Positions 27,331-35,883 of a DNA stretch of 64,000 nt are shown in pieces (the stretch's first letter is position 1; every line of letters starts with the position of its first letter). The notes below the pieces were generated by a model. It had not been told where the DNA came from, searched no databases, and saw only the letters and a list, made by a program, of their open reading frames with translations. The translations under genes and the position numbers were made by a program. Where the stretch lies: assembly GCA_030841085.1 (NCBI GenBank), contig JAVEDP010000024.1, positions 1-64,000 of the forward strand, read 5' to 3'. This DNA comes from Pyrinomonadaceae bacterium (GTDB lineage Bacteria; Acidobacteriota; Blastocatellia; Pyrinomonadales; Pyrinomonadaceae).

Positions 27331-28093
27331 TGCAAGTCGCTGCTTCGAGTGGTCGCGCTATTTGGATAACCAGGAAAGGTTTTAGCTGAAAAGATGAATG
27401 GGGGCAACCCGGAAGTTTGCGCGTGGGCGGTTCGCCGCAAGTGTCCGATAAACTTTAGTTTGTCGCGTCAGGCTTTGCCTCATAAGTCGGATTATGAGGC
27501 AAATAGCACTTCTGCCTCAAAAACATTTTTAATAGTTCCGCAAGGCAGACGGCTTCCAATCGCGTCGTTGACTTTGTTGCGCAGCTTCATGCGACCGGCG
27601 GCATGTTCCCAGGAAGACATCACCAGGAATCACGCCTTCAATTGACGCCAAACTTGGTGCTACACAAACGCTGGTGCTTACCTTGGGGACATTGAGCGCC
27701 AGCGCAGCCGAAACGGAAGGCGTACTTATTCCCCGACACCAAGGGCCGTCGCGATCATGGCGGGCGGCCAGCTCGAAATCTTGGAGTGGTAGAGACTATC
27801 CTTGAGCACCGCGTTTTTAAAGAAACAGTTAGGCTCTATCTTACCCAAGCTGGCAGCCCCGAACATCGATGAAGTAATTGAGATCATGCGAGAAGCTGGT
27901 CTACGGCTGGACCAGGGCGGAACAACCCACGATCCGAAGACGTGCAGAAACAGTGCTGGCTTGGGTTGACTGGTTGATGAGGTTGACCCGCCGAAAAGAA
28001 CCGTAATGCACACTTTTTGCATAAACCGCACTCACGCTTTTTCCCACCCAACCTTGACTGGTTTCTAAATTGAACTAAGATCCTGTCTATTAG
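27331..28093. other. Gene-free, probably decayed region
   Basis: 763 bp without a convincing gene. It holds one family M palindrome (tgtccgataaactttagttt at about 27443) and a small palindromic stretch, tgcctcataagtcggattat then gaggca (27475-27500). Short stretches look like worn coding sequence (a frame reading DEVIEIMREAGLRL at about 27870), but no start, length or family supports a gene. Confidence 0.6.
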
Positions 28094-28435
28094 GCTCTTG
28101 GTTGCTGGGTCAGCGGTGGCAATGGTGACGGCAAGATCGACAACCGCGATCCGATTTTCTCAAGACTGCGTTTGTGGCAGGACAGGAACCACAACGGCGT
28201 TTCTGAATCATCGGAGTTGTCTGCGCTTCCGGATTTGGGCATCGATTCATTATCGCTCGATTTCAAGTTGTCGAACCATATTGATGAATTTGGCAATCAA
28301 TTCAAATATCGCGCAAAGGTTGATGATGCTAAGCACAAGCGCGTGGGCCGGTGGGCTTGGGATGTGTTTCTTGTCAGCGAGCCATCCGCGGACACCATCA
28401 ACAGTAACGGCCCAACGAGCAAGTGTAGCCTGGGT
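28094..28435 (+). pseudogene. C-terminal fragment of a large calcium-repeat-type surface protein
   Basis: The open frame begins right after a stop at 28091 and has no start codon near it. It reads [20 protein letters not shown] ... [20 protein letters not shown], an EF-hand/dockerin-like calcium loop pattern. It then reads [20 protein letters not shown] and [12 protein letters not shown], a tail I associate with very large secreted proteins of Acidobacteriota. Only this tail remains, so it is a deletion remnant. The open frame runs on to 28507 through the next gene's start, without meaning. Confidence 0.6.
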
Positions 28436-28463
28436 TATCGCTCTTTACTGAAATGGAGAACCT

Positions 28464-29009
28464 ATGAAAAGAATAATAGTGGCCTTAACTTTTCTGTTGG
28501 CGATTAGCAGCGCGGCATCGGCGCAATTCGCTCCGACCAAGGAAAACTTGCGTGGACTCCCCGGAGTCCGAGTCATAGTCATGTTCGCTCGCGCAGACGG
28601 GCTGCCGGATGAAGCACAGCGAGCAGAATTATTAAAGACGCTCGAAGCTGACACGAAGACCCAGCTTCAAGAAGCCGGCATACCGTTCTCTAAGTCTAAA
28701 TACGCCGACGATCTTGGAAAGGCTCGACTCGTAATATTGGTCACGTTGGACCAGCTAAACGGTTTCGTTCACCCGATTGTGACCGAGGTGCAGCTAGTGC
28801 AAAGAGTCCATCTCGCACGCGACCCGTCTATAGAACTGGATGCTGTTACCTGGAGTCGCGATGGCGTGGGCGGACCAAAGCTTGAAATACCGATGATCCG
28901 GGACCAAATTGGCCGCCTAATTGACCGATTTATCCGGGATTACCGGTCGGTGAATCCGACGCAATCGGCTAGCTCGCGCAAGGATAGCTCCAAGGATACC
29001 AAACGCTAA
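28464..29009 (+). CDS. Small secreted protein of unknown function
   Basis: 181 residues from ATG 28464 behind tggagaacct. Residues 1-20 are a clear signal peptide ending SSAASAQ. The mature part has a strand-helix pattern ([20 protein letters not shown], then [16 protein letters not shown], then [15 protein letters not shown]) and a charged Ser/Lys tail ([12 protein letters not shown]). No family recognised. A periplasmic or secreted location is the only claim supported. Confidence 0.8.
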   Translation: MKRIIVALTFLLAISSAASAQFAPTKENLRGLPGVRVIVMFARADGLPDEAQRAELLKTLEADTKTQLQEAGIPFSKSKYADDLGKARLVILVTLDQLNGFVHPIVTEVQLVQRVHLARDPSIELDAVTWSRDGVGGPKLEIPMIRDQIGRLIDRFIRDYRSVNPTQSASSRKDSSKDTKR

Positions 29010-29488
29010 ATTCCTTTGACGGTTACTGGGTAAATCTGGCACTCAAAAAAGTGAAGTTAAGTCAATCTCATCCCCGGTATACACACACAAATTGCTAACA
29101 ATCCGAAAACGCTTCGCCGAGCTTTCCTAAATACAGCTCACGAAGTACCTAAAAGTTTCACACGTGCCAAGCCGGCACGTAAATCCGCCGGCGAATACTC
29201 GGCGGGCACTACTTAGCCGAACGACCACCTCGCGCACGGACGTTCGTTTCAAACTCAACAAATCGGTTTAAGCCCACGACTTTTCCGCACGATTTTCCTA
29301 GCCCAAAAACGTTTACCGATCAAAAGTGAGGTTTATGGATCTAAAACGGTATGTGGATCAAAGCCGTCGCGTCAGTACGACAAGCTAAAGCTCATCGGAC
29401 ATCAGACTACATCGCTACCAGGTTATCCACGCATGACAATGTCGTCGCTACTCGGTTATGATCCCTTGGAATTCAATTACCGCACACC
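29010..29488. other. Intergenic region before the ccm operon
   Basis: 479 bp with no gene. It contains a small palindrome, gccggcacgtaaatccgccggc, at about 29170 and an inverted family M unit (cgacaagctaaagctcatcgg, 29378 onward). The ccm promoter should lie in the last 150 bp, but I see no strong consensus pair. Confidence 0.55.
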
Positions 29489-29509
29489 TTGAAGGAAATC
29501 CGTCAAAGC

Positions 29510-30127
29510 ATGTTGGAAGTCACAAACCTCGACTGCATACGCGGGGAGCGCAAGATCTTCGGTGACATCAACCTGTCGTTAAAGCCGGGAACGTTTTTGC
29601 AAGTTCAGGGCGCGAACGGCAGCGGCAAGACCAGCTTGCTGCGTATTTTGTGCGGCTTGCTTGCGCCCGCGCGCGGCGAAGTGCGTTGGCAAGGTGCGAA
29701 CATTCGCTCGCTGGGTGAGGATTTTTTCACAGCGGTAACTTACATTGGCCATCGCAGCGCGGTTAAGGACGAGCTGACTGCACTCGAAAATCACCGCATC
29801 AATAACGGACTTGCCGGTGTGGAATTAACGAAAGAAGCTGCGACTGAGCACTTAGGAGAGATGGGTCTCGCCGGCCGTGAAAATCTCCCAGCACGTTTAT
29901 TGTCTGAAGGCCAACGACGACGCCTGGCGCTGTCGCGTTTGCTTTCGTCCTCGACGCGTTTGTGGCTGCTGGATGAAGTGCTGACTTCACTCGACCGAGC
30001 GGCAGTAACTTTGATTACGTCGGTCATCGAAGCGCATTTGAAAAGCGGAGGGATGGCGGTGGTTGCCACTCACCAGGAATTGAATCTTGCCGCAGGTTCG
30101 TTTGAGCGGCTGCAACTTACGCTGTGA
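29510..30127 (+). CDS. ccmA: Haem exporter ATP-binding subunit CcmA
   Basis: 205 residues from ATG 29510 (MLEVTNLDCIRG); the TTG seven codons upstream lacks support. The ABC ATPase motifs are Walker A GANGSGKTS (about residues 34-42), signature LSEGQRRRLALSR (about 128) and Walker B LWLLDEVLTSLD (about 149). With CcmB it forms the ABC part of the System I complex that releases holo-CcmE after haem loading. It is the first gene of ccmABCDEFGHI and overlaps ccmB by four bases (GTGA). Confidence 0.93.
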   Translation: MLEVTNLDCIRGERKIFGDINLSLKPGTFLQVQGANGSGKTSLLRILCGLLAPARGEVRWQGANIRSLGEDFFTAVTYIGHRSAVKDELTALENHRINNGLAGVELTKEAATEHLGEMGLAGRENLPARLLSEGQRRRLALSRLLSSSTRLWLLDEVLTSLDRAAVTLITSVIEAHLKSGGMAVVATHQELNLAAGSFERLQLTL

Positions 30128-30807
30128 GCGCGCCCTCCATGTTGACGATGTTTCGTTGGATCGTCTGGCGCGATCTGACTTTGGCGTGGCGACGCCGGGC
30201 GGATGTTTTATCAACGCTCTTTTTCTTTGTCATCGTGGTCAGCTTGTTTCCCTTGGGCATCGGACCGGAATCGCAATTGCTCCGATCGATTGCCCCAGGC
30301 GTTGTTTGGGTGGCGGCGCTGCTGGCTTCGATGCTTTCGCTAAGCAGGGTCTTTGAAAACGATTACCACGACGGCACGCTGGAGCAGATGTTGCTAACTC
30401 CACAACCGCTGTTCCTCGTGGTACTCGGGAAAGTTTTAGCGCAGTGGTTGGTGTCAGAAGTTCCGCTGGCGTTGATCGCGCCGCTTTTAGGTGTACAGTT
30501 TGATCTCGAACCGCACACGCTTTGGATCCTGTTCATTTCCCTTTTGATCGGAACGCCGATTCTAAGTTTGATTGGATCTATCGGCGCCGCATTAACACTG
30601 GGGCTGCGCGGCGGCGGCGTATTGATTGCGGTTTTGATATTACCGTTGTATGTGCCGGTATTGATTTTTGGGGCGGGCGCGGTTGACGCAAGTATTACCG
30701 GCGGAAACATTCAAGCCAACATTTACTTGCTGGCAGCGTTTTTCTTGCTGGCACTTGTTTTCTCCCCCTGGGCAACTTCAGCCGCGCTGCGGATATCGTT
30801 AGAATAA
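30124..30807 (+). CDS. ccmB: Haem exporter membrane subunit CcmB
   Basis: 227 residues with six hydrophobic helices, for example VLSTLFFFVIVVSLFPLGIG (about 30-49) and VVWVAALLASMLSLSRVF. FENDYHDGTLEQMLLTPQPL (about 77-96) is the conserved CcmB loop. The start is taken as the GTG overlapping the ccmA stop; an ATG five codons later is also possible. It is the permease of the CcmAB transporter. It is separated from ccmC by 350 bp of repeats. Confidence 0.93.
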   Translation: MSAPSMLTMFRWIVWRDLTLAWRRRADVLSTLFFFVIVVSLFPLGIGPESQLLRSIAPGVVWVAALLASMLSLSRVFENDYHDGTLEQMLLTPQPLFLVVLGKVLAQWLVSEVPLALIAPLLGVQFDLEPHTLWILFISLLIGTPILSLIGSIGAALTLGLRGGGVLIAVLILPLYVPVLIFGAGAVDASITGGNIQANIYLLAAFFLLALVFSPWATSAALRISLE

Positions 30808-30810
30808 GAC

Positions 30811-31151
30811 GGTCTTTGGTCTTTGGTCTTTGGTCTTTGGTCTTTGGTTTTTAGTTTTTGAGGTCGTCGCCCTTGAGAGGAGGAGTCGTTGAAGTGCAGC
30901 CTTTGCGGAACCGCGAGCGGTAGCGACCGGATGCTACCATCGACGATGAAAAGAGCATTCGAGCAGCCTTCAACATTGACGGATAGCGTCCGGTCGCTAC
31001 CGCTCGTGGTTCCGCATTGAGGAATGGTCCGGCGCTTTGCCAGCAATGAGGCGCCGGTGAGCGTTGCTATCGCGCTAATACTGGCTGCACTTCAACTTGA
31101 AGTCGCGAGACATTAGTTCCAAAGACCCAAGACCAAAGTCCTAAGACCAAT
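30811..31151. repeat. Family E run, family C element C2 and inverted family E run between ccmB and ccmC
   Basis: 30811-30860 is a run of ctttggt units. 30894-31020 is a second copy of the family C inverted repeat (gcggaaccgcgagcggtagc, then gaccggatgc, facing gcgtccggtcgctaccgctc then gtggttccgc). 31116-31151 holds the reverse-complement unit (caaagaccc, caagaccaaagtcc). So a family C hairpin is nested between two inverted family E strings. The gap has no gene. Confidence 0.85.
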
Positions 31152-31157
31152 TAAGAA

Positions 31158-31883
31158 ATGAACCTATACAAATACGCATCGCCCACGGCGTTTTATCCGC
31201 TTGCCGGCAAAATGATTCCCTGGTTCGCTGTTGCCGCGGCGCTACTTTTTGTCGCCGGTCTGTACGTCGGTTTCTTTGTAGCGCCCACTGATTTTCAACA
31301 AGGCGACGCTTACCGGATAATGTTTATTCATGTGCCGGCGGCTTGGATGGGAATGTTGCTTTATGTGCTGATGGCTTTTTATGCGGCCATTGGCTGGGCG
31401 TTTAATGCGCGGCTCGCGTCGATGATGGCATCGTCGATTTCGATTACCGGCGCGCTGTTTACATTGATCTCGCTGGTCACTGGCTCGCTTTGGGGCAAGC
31501 CGACCTGGGGCACGTGGTGGGTTTGGGACGCGCGCATGACCTCCACGCTCATACTCTTGTTTCTATACATTGGATTCATTTCGTTGCAATCGGCCATCGA
31601 TGAACCACGTCGCGCGGATCGTGCCGGCGCGGTGCTGGCAGTAGTCGGCGTAATCAACGTGCCGATAATTTATTTTTCAGTGCAATGGTGGAACACGCTG
31701 CATCAGGGCGCGACCATTCGAATACTGAATAAACCAACTATCGCGCCGCCAATGCTCGCCGCTTTGCTGATCATGCTGGCGGCGTGCTGGTTATATTCGA
31801 TCGCGGTGGTGCTGGTTCGGCTCCGCTATATCATTTTGGAGAGGGAGCAAAACGCGGCGCGGGTTGCCGCGATGGCGGTTTAG
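31158..31883 (+). CDS. ccmC: Haem exporter protein CcmC
   Basis: 241 residues with six helices. The haem-handling WWD motif is WGKPTWGTWWVWDARMTS (about residues 113-130) and the conserved flanking histidines are in MFIHVPAAWMGM (about 56) and WWNTLHQGATI (about 177). CcmC transfers haem to CcmE in the periplasm. The canonical start is ATG 31158, eight bases after a purine-poor leader. It is followed by ccmD after two bases. Confidence 0.93.
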   Translation: MNLYKYASPTAFYPLAGKMIPWFAVAAALLFVAGLYVGFFVAPTDFQQGDAYRIMFIHVPAAWMGMLLYVLMAFYAAIGWAFNARLASMMASSISITGALFTLISLVTGSLWGKPTWGTWWVWDARMTSTLILLFLYIGFISLQSAIDEPRRADRAGAVLAVVGVINVPIIYFSVQWWNTLHQGATIRILNKPTIAPPMLAALLIMLAACWLYSIAVVLVRLRYIILEREQNAARVAAMAV

Positions 31884-31885
31884 TT

Positions 31886-32023
31886 ATGTCACAATTTTTC
31901 TACCTGGGCGGTTACGGCTTTTATGTTTGGGGCTCGTACCTCGCGACCCTCATCGTGCTCGGTGCAGAAGTCTTGCAATTGCTGAGGCGCAAGAAAAGCT
32001 TGCGGGCACAAAATCGCAAATAG
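31886..32023 (+). CDS. ccmD: Haem exporter small subunit CcmD
   Basis: 45 residues from ATG 31886, two bases after the ccmC stop. One membrane helix (GFYVWGSYLATLIVLGAEVLQ by position about 10-30, preceded by the family's FYLGGYGFYVW) and a basic cytoplasmic tail (RRKKSLRAQNRK) are the CcmD signature. CcmD helps release haem-loaded CcmE from CcmC. Easily missed because of its size. Confidence 0.9.
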   Translation: MSQFFYLGGYGFYVWGSYLATLIVLGAEVLQLLRRKKSLRAQNRK

Positions 32024-32035
32024 GATTTTATTGGA

Positions 32036-32500
32036 ATGGTAATGAAACGGCGTCATAAACGAATTGCTTTTATCGTTCTCGGCTTGTGCGGGCTGGGCAT
32101 TGCAGCGGCGTTGGCGCTAAGCGCATTCCAGCAAAATCTTGTTTTCTTTTTCAGCCCTTCGCAGGTGGTGGCGAAAGAAGCGCCAGTGGGCCGAACGTTT
32201 CGCGTCGGCGGCCTGGTGGAAAAAGGATCGCTCAATCGCGCTAACGATGGGCTGACAACGCGCTTCGTCGTTACCGACACAGCCAAGAGCATTCCCGTCG
32301 TCTACAAAGGAATTCTTCCCGACCTGTTCAAGGAAGGACGCGGTTGCGTGGCGCAGGGACATATAGAAACTGACGGAGTCTTCTACGCCGATCAAGTGCT
32401 GGCGAAGCATGACGAGAACTACATGCCGCCGCAGGCAGGCCAGGCGATTGATGCGGCGAAGCACGAGAAGGAAGCGGCGAAGACAGTGGTTGGACCGTGA
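32036..32500 (+). CDS. ccmE: Cytochrome c maturation haem chaperone CcmE
   Basis: 154 residues with an N-terminal anchor (about 8-28) and the CcmE beta-barrel: FRVGGLVEKGSL (about 55-66), FVVTDTAKSIPVVYKGILPDLF (split here as FVVTDT and PVVYKGILPDLF) and EGRGCVAQGHI. The haem-binding motif is AKHDENYMP (about 122-130), with the covalent His and the partner Tyr of HxxxY. ATG 32036 is followed two codons later by a second Met. Palindromic repeats lie downstream. Confidence 0.93.
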   Translation: MVMKRRHKRIAFIVLGLCGLGIAAALALSAFQQNLVFFFSPSQVVAKEAPVGRTFRVGGLVEKGSLNRANDGLTTRFVVTDTAKSIPVVYKGILPDLFKEGRGCVAQGHIETDGVFYADQVLAKHDENYMPPQAGQAIDAAKHEKEAAKTVVGP

Positions 32501-32504
32501 TCTT

Positions 32505-32668
32505 TTTGGACTGCGGCGGCTTGACGCCGCTTTGGAGCGCGGCGGCTTGACGCCGCTTTTGGAGCGCGGCGGCTTGAGGCCGGTGTCGTGATGCAGTGGG
32601 TCGAGGTTTTTTTTACTGGGCACCGATGCCAACCTGAAAAGCGCCGTCAAGCCGGCGCAGTCCAAATT
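32505..32668. repeat. Repeat block between ccmE and ccmF (gcggcggcttgacgccgc type)
   Basis: Three head-to-tail copies of gcggcggcttgacgccgctt or near variants (32513-32581), and an inverted partial copy (gcgccgtcaagccggcgcag then tccaaa) at 32641-32668. The outer ends tttttggactgcgg and cagtccaaatt also pair. Each unit is itself a hairpin. Confidence 0.82.
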
Positions 32669-32672
32669 AATC

Positions 32673-34685
32673 ATGATTCCTGAGATCGGACAATTCGCAT
32701 TAATCCTCGCGCTTCTATTGGCGCTGACGCAGGCGACCTTGCCATTGATTGGCGCCGCGCGCGGCAATCGGGCCTGGATTGCTCTCGCCGCGCCCGCCGG
32801 CCAGGCACAATTCATTTTCGTAGCCATCGCCATTTGTTGTCTTGGGTATTCATTCATTACTAACGACTTCTCGGTCCTCAACGTCGCCACGAATTCGAAT
32901 TCGCAGTTGCCGCTTCACTATCGCCTCGCCGCAACCTGGGGCTCGCATGAAGGTTCGCTCTTGCTCTGGACTTTCATGCTGGGCATTTGGACTGTAGCCG
33001 TCTCATTATTCAGCAGACATCTTCCGGATGAAATGGTTGCGCGCGTGTTGAGCGTGATGGGCATCGTCAGCGTTGGCTTTCTACTTTTCATGCTGCTGAC
33101 CTCGAATCCGTTTGCGCGCCTGATTCCCGCGGCGCCCGATGGCCGCGACCTCAATCCTCTGCTCCAGGATCCGGCAATGGTTGCGCATCCGCCGATGCTC
33201 TACATGGGCTACGTTGGATTTTCCGTCGCGTTTGCGTTTGCTATTTCGGCATTGATTTCGGGCCGGCTCGATGCAACCTGGGCGCGCTGGTCGCGGCCAT
33301 GGACCACGGTCGCCTGGATGTTTCTGACAGTTGGCATTGCGCTGGGAAGTTGGTGGGCTTATTACGAACTGGGTTGGGGTGGCTGGTGGTTTTGGGATCC
33401 GGTGGAGAACGCTTCGTTCATGCCCTGGCTGGTGGGCACCGCTTTGATCCATTCACTTGCTGTTACAGAAAAGCGCGGCGGCTTTAAAAGCTGGACGGTG
33501 TTACTTGCAATCGCCGCCTTCTCATTAAGCTTGTTGGGAACTTTTTTGGTGCGCTCCGGCGTGTTGACGTCGGTTCACGCATTCGCAACCGATCCCAAGC
33601 GCGGCATTTTTATCCTGGCGTTTCTGGTGTTCGTTATTGGCGGCTCGCTGCTGCTCTATGCCTGGCGCGCGAAACAGGTTGGCCTGGGCGGCAAGTTTGA
33701 TCTGGTTTCGCGCGAATCGTTTTTGCTTTCAAACAATGTGCTGTTGACGGTTGCGGCCGGGTCAGTTTTGTTGGGTACGCTTTACCCGCTGATTATCGAC
33801 GCGCTGGGCATGGGAAAACTATCGGTTGGTCCACCCTACTTCAATAGCGTGTTTGTGCCGTTGATGGTTCCCGCCGTGTTCCTAATGGGGGTTGGTCCAA
33901 TCGCGCGTTGGAAAAAGGCAAGCCTGCCGGAACTGGCTGTGCGACTACGTTGGGCGTTCCTTGCCGCAGTGATGACGGCCTTGATACTTCCCTTCGTATT
34001 GGGCAAATGGAAGCCGCTCGTTTCACTCGGTCTAATGCTGGCGCTTTGGATCGTTTTCACTGCCGGCTTAAATATTTGGGAGCGCGTTAAGCCGACGTCG
34101 GGCCAACTCAGCATTTTTCAAAAGTTAAGAACGCAGACGCGCAGTTACTATGGCATGCACCTGGCCCATCTTGGCGTGGCTGTATTCATAGTTGGTGTGA
34201 CGCTTGTGACTGGTTACCAATCCGAACAGGACGTGCGCATGGATGTTGGCGACACGGTGAACGCCGGTAACTATACTTTTCGTCTGCTAGGCGTCACGAA
34301 TGTTCTCGGACCAAACTATCGCGCCGCGCGTGCCGACATTGAAGTCAGCAAGAACGGCAACGTCGTCAATCACATGTTTCCGGAGAAGCGATCATACATC
34401 GCCACCGAAAACGTAATGACCGAAACGGCGATCGACACGGGTTTGTTTCGCGATCTTTACATCTCGCTCGGTGAGCCGGTCAACGGCGGCGCCTGGAGCG
34501 TGCGCGTTTATTACAAACCATTCGTCGATTGGATTTGGGGTGGGGCGTTGCTAATGGCGATGGGCGGCGGCCTGGCGCTCAGCGATCGTCGCTATGCACT
34601 CGTGGCGCGCAAACAACGCGAAACGTTGCGGACAACAACAGCGCCTGCGATTCCCGCGATGGCAACCGCGGCGAAGGAATCATGA
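32673..34685 (+). CDS. ccmF: Cytochrome c haem lyase subunit CcmF
   Basis: 670 residues with about 15 membrane helices, standard length. The WWD motif reads ELGWGGWWFWDPVENASF (about residues 231-248). Conserved histidines are in TWGSHEGSLLLW (about 90) and LLQDPAMVAHPPMLYMGYVG (about 168-187). The periplasmic C-terminal domain spans about 510-640. CcmF with CcmH ligates haem to the CxxCH motifs of apocytochromes. Its stop overlaps the ccmG start (ATGA at 34682). Confidence 0.95.
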   Translation: MIPEIGQFALILALLLALTQATLPLIGAARGNRAWIALAAPAGQAQFIFVAIAICCLGYSFITNDFSVLNVATNSNSQLPLHYRLAATWGSHEGSLLLWTFMLGIWTVAVSLFSRHLPDEMVARVLSVMGIVSVGFLLFMLLTSNPFARLIPAAPDGRDLNPLLQDPAMVAHPPMLYMGYVGFSVAFAFAISALISGRLDATWARWSRPWTTVAWMFLTVGIALGSWWAYYELGWGGWWFWDPVENASFMPWLVGTALIHSLAVTEKRGGFKSWTVLLAIAAFSLSLLGTFLVRSGVLTSVHAFATDPKRGIFILAFLVFVIGGSLLLYAWRAKQVGLGGKFDLVSRESFLLSNNVLLTVAAGSVLLGTLYPLIIDALGMGKLSVGPPYFNSVFVPLMVPAVFLMGVGPIARWKKASLPELAVRLRWAFLAAVMTALILPFVLGKWKPLVSLGLMLALWIVFTAGLNIWERVKPTSGQLSIFQKLRTQTRSYYGMHLAHLGVAVFIVGVTLVTGYQSEQDVRMDVGDTVNAGNYTFRLLGVTNVLGPNYRAARADIEVSKNGNVVNHMFPEKRSYIATENVMTETAIDTGLFRDLYISLGEPVNGGAWSVRVYYKPFVDWIWGGALLMAMGGGLALSDRRYALVARKQRETLRTTTAPAIPAMATAAKES

Positions 34686-35206
34686 CAAGATTTGCAATAC
34701 CGCTGGTGCTCTTCATTCTGCTGGTGGCGTTTCTGGCGATCGGCTTGCGCCACGATCCGCACGAAGTTCCATCGCCGTTGATCGATAAGCCCGCGCCCGC
34801 TTTTCAATTGGCACAGCTCAGGGATCCTTCCCAGACTTTTTCTGCCGCGGACATGCGCGGTAAAGTTTGGTTACTGAACGTCTGGGCATCGTGGTGCGTT
34901 ACCTGCCGCGACGAGCATCCTTTGCTTTTGCAGTACGCGCGTTCAGGGGCGTTGCCGATCTATGGCCTAAACTATAAAGACAAGCGCGAAGATGCGCTTT
35001 CGTGGTTGGGCGAACTGGGCGATCCGTACGTCTTGAGCGTTTCGGACAACGATGGAAGAGTCGGCATTGATTACGGTGTTTACGGCGCCCCGGAAACCTA
35101 TCTAATCGATCGCGACGGTATCATTCGCTTCAAACAGATTGGACCAGTCACGCCGGACATTTGGCAGAAGACAATCCTGCCGCTGGCCCAGAAGTTGAAC
35201 GAGTGA
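34682..35206 (+). CDS. ccmG: Thiol:disulfide interchange protein CcmG/DsbE
   Basis: 174 residues from ATG 34682, overlapping ccmF by four bases. An N-terminal anchor (RFAIPLVLFILLVAFLAIG) is followed by a thioredoxin-like domain with LLNVWASWCVTCRDEHPLL, the WCxxC pair at about residues 67-70, and the cis-Pro loop YGVYGAPETYLIDRDG (about 133-148). It keeps apocytochrome cysteines reduced, via CcmH. The active-site dipeptide VT differs from the commoner xP. Confidence 0.93.
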   Translation: MTRFAIPLVLFILLVAFLAIGLRHDPHEVPSPLIDKPAPAFQLAQLRDPSQTFSAADMRGKVWLLNVWASWCVTCRDEHPLLLQYARSGALPIYGLNYKDKREDALSWLGELGDPYVLSVSDNDGRVGIDYGVYGAPETYLIDRDGIIRFKQIGPVTPDIWQKTILPLAQKLNE

Positions 35207-35263
35207 AGTTGAGCAATCGAAAGAGAATTGATAGGACAGGAATTTCAGCAAGTCAATAACTCG

Positions 35264-35383
35264 AGCTGGGTAACCTCTCAGGTTGGGAAGGGTGGCTTGC
35301 CCCCGCTCAGATTAGGAGCCATTTAGCCTGAGCACGGCAAGCCACCCTTCCCAAACTGAGAGACTTTCAGTCTGAGCTGGAAC
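35264..35383. repeat. Family D inverted repeat (copy D2)
   Basis: ttgggaagggtggcttgccc then ccgctc at 35283-35308 faces gagcacggcaagccaccctt then ccc at 35330-35352. Outer arms are cctctcag and ctgagagac. It lies between ccmG and ccmH, so a possible ribosome-binding or processing region of ccmH is close to it. Confidence 0.88.
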
Positions 35384-35394
35384 TACAGACGAGG

Positions 35395-35883
35395 ATGACC
35401 AAACAACTGCGATTCGTAGTCTTCGGCTTAGTGCTCTTAAGCACTGCCGGCCCAACCCTTTCAGCCAAAGAGGCGCAGCCTTCCGCGGCCGATCCAGTCC
35501 TGGAACAGCGCGTGATGAAGCTGTCGCGAGAATTGCGCTGCCTCGTTTGTCAGAACGAAACGCTGGCGGATTCGCGCGCCGACCTGGCGGAAGATCTGCG
35601 CACGCAGATTCGCGAGCAGATGAAAGCCGGCAAGAGCGACAAAGAGATAATCAACTATCTCACCACTCGTTACGGAAAGTTCATTCTCTACAATCCACCG
35701 GTTGATCCAACCACGTACTTGCTATGGTTTGGTCCATTTGTTTTGTTGCTTGCCGGGCTGTTCTTATTGTTCCGTTATGTGAAACAGCGCAGCGGCCTGA
35801 TTGCCGAATCGCCTTTGTCGGCGGAAGAGCGACGCCAGGCGGAAGCGTTGCTTGCCGCCGAAAGCGGAAAGGAGACGGCGTGA
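35395..35883 (+). CDS. ccmH: Cytochrome c maturation protein CcmH (CcmL-type)
   Basis: 162 residues. Signal peptide about 1-24 (ending LSAKE). The redox motif LRCLVCQNETLADSRADLAEDL (in two parts: LRCLVCQN at about 49-56 and ETLADSRADL) is diagnostic, followed by LRTQIREQMKAGKSDKEI and YLTTRYGKFILYNPP. One membrane helix (about 108-126) ends the periplasmic domain. It reduces apocytochrome disulfides together with CcmG. Overlaps ccmI by four bases. Confidence 0.94.
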   Translation: MTKQLRFVVFGLVLLSTAGPTLSAKEAQPSAADPVLEQRVMKLSRELRCLVCQNETLADSRADLAEDLRTQIREQMKAGKSDKEIINYLTTRYGKFILYNPPVDPTTYLLWFGPFVLLLAGLFLLFRYVKQRSGLIAESPLSAEERRQAEALLAAESGKETA

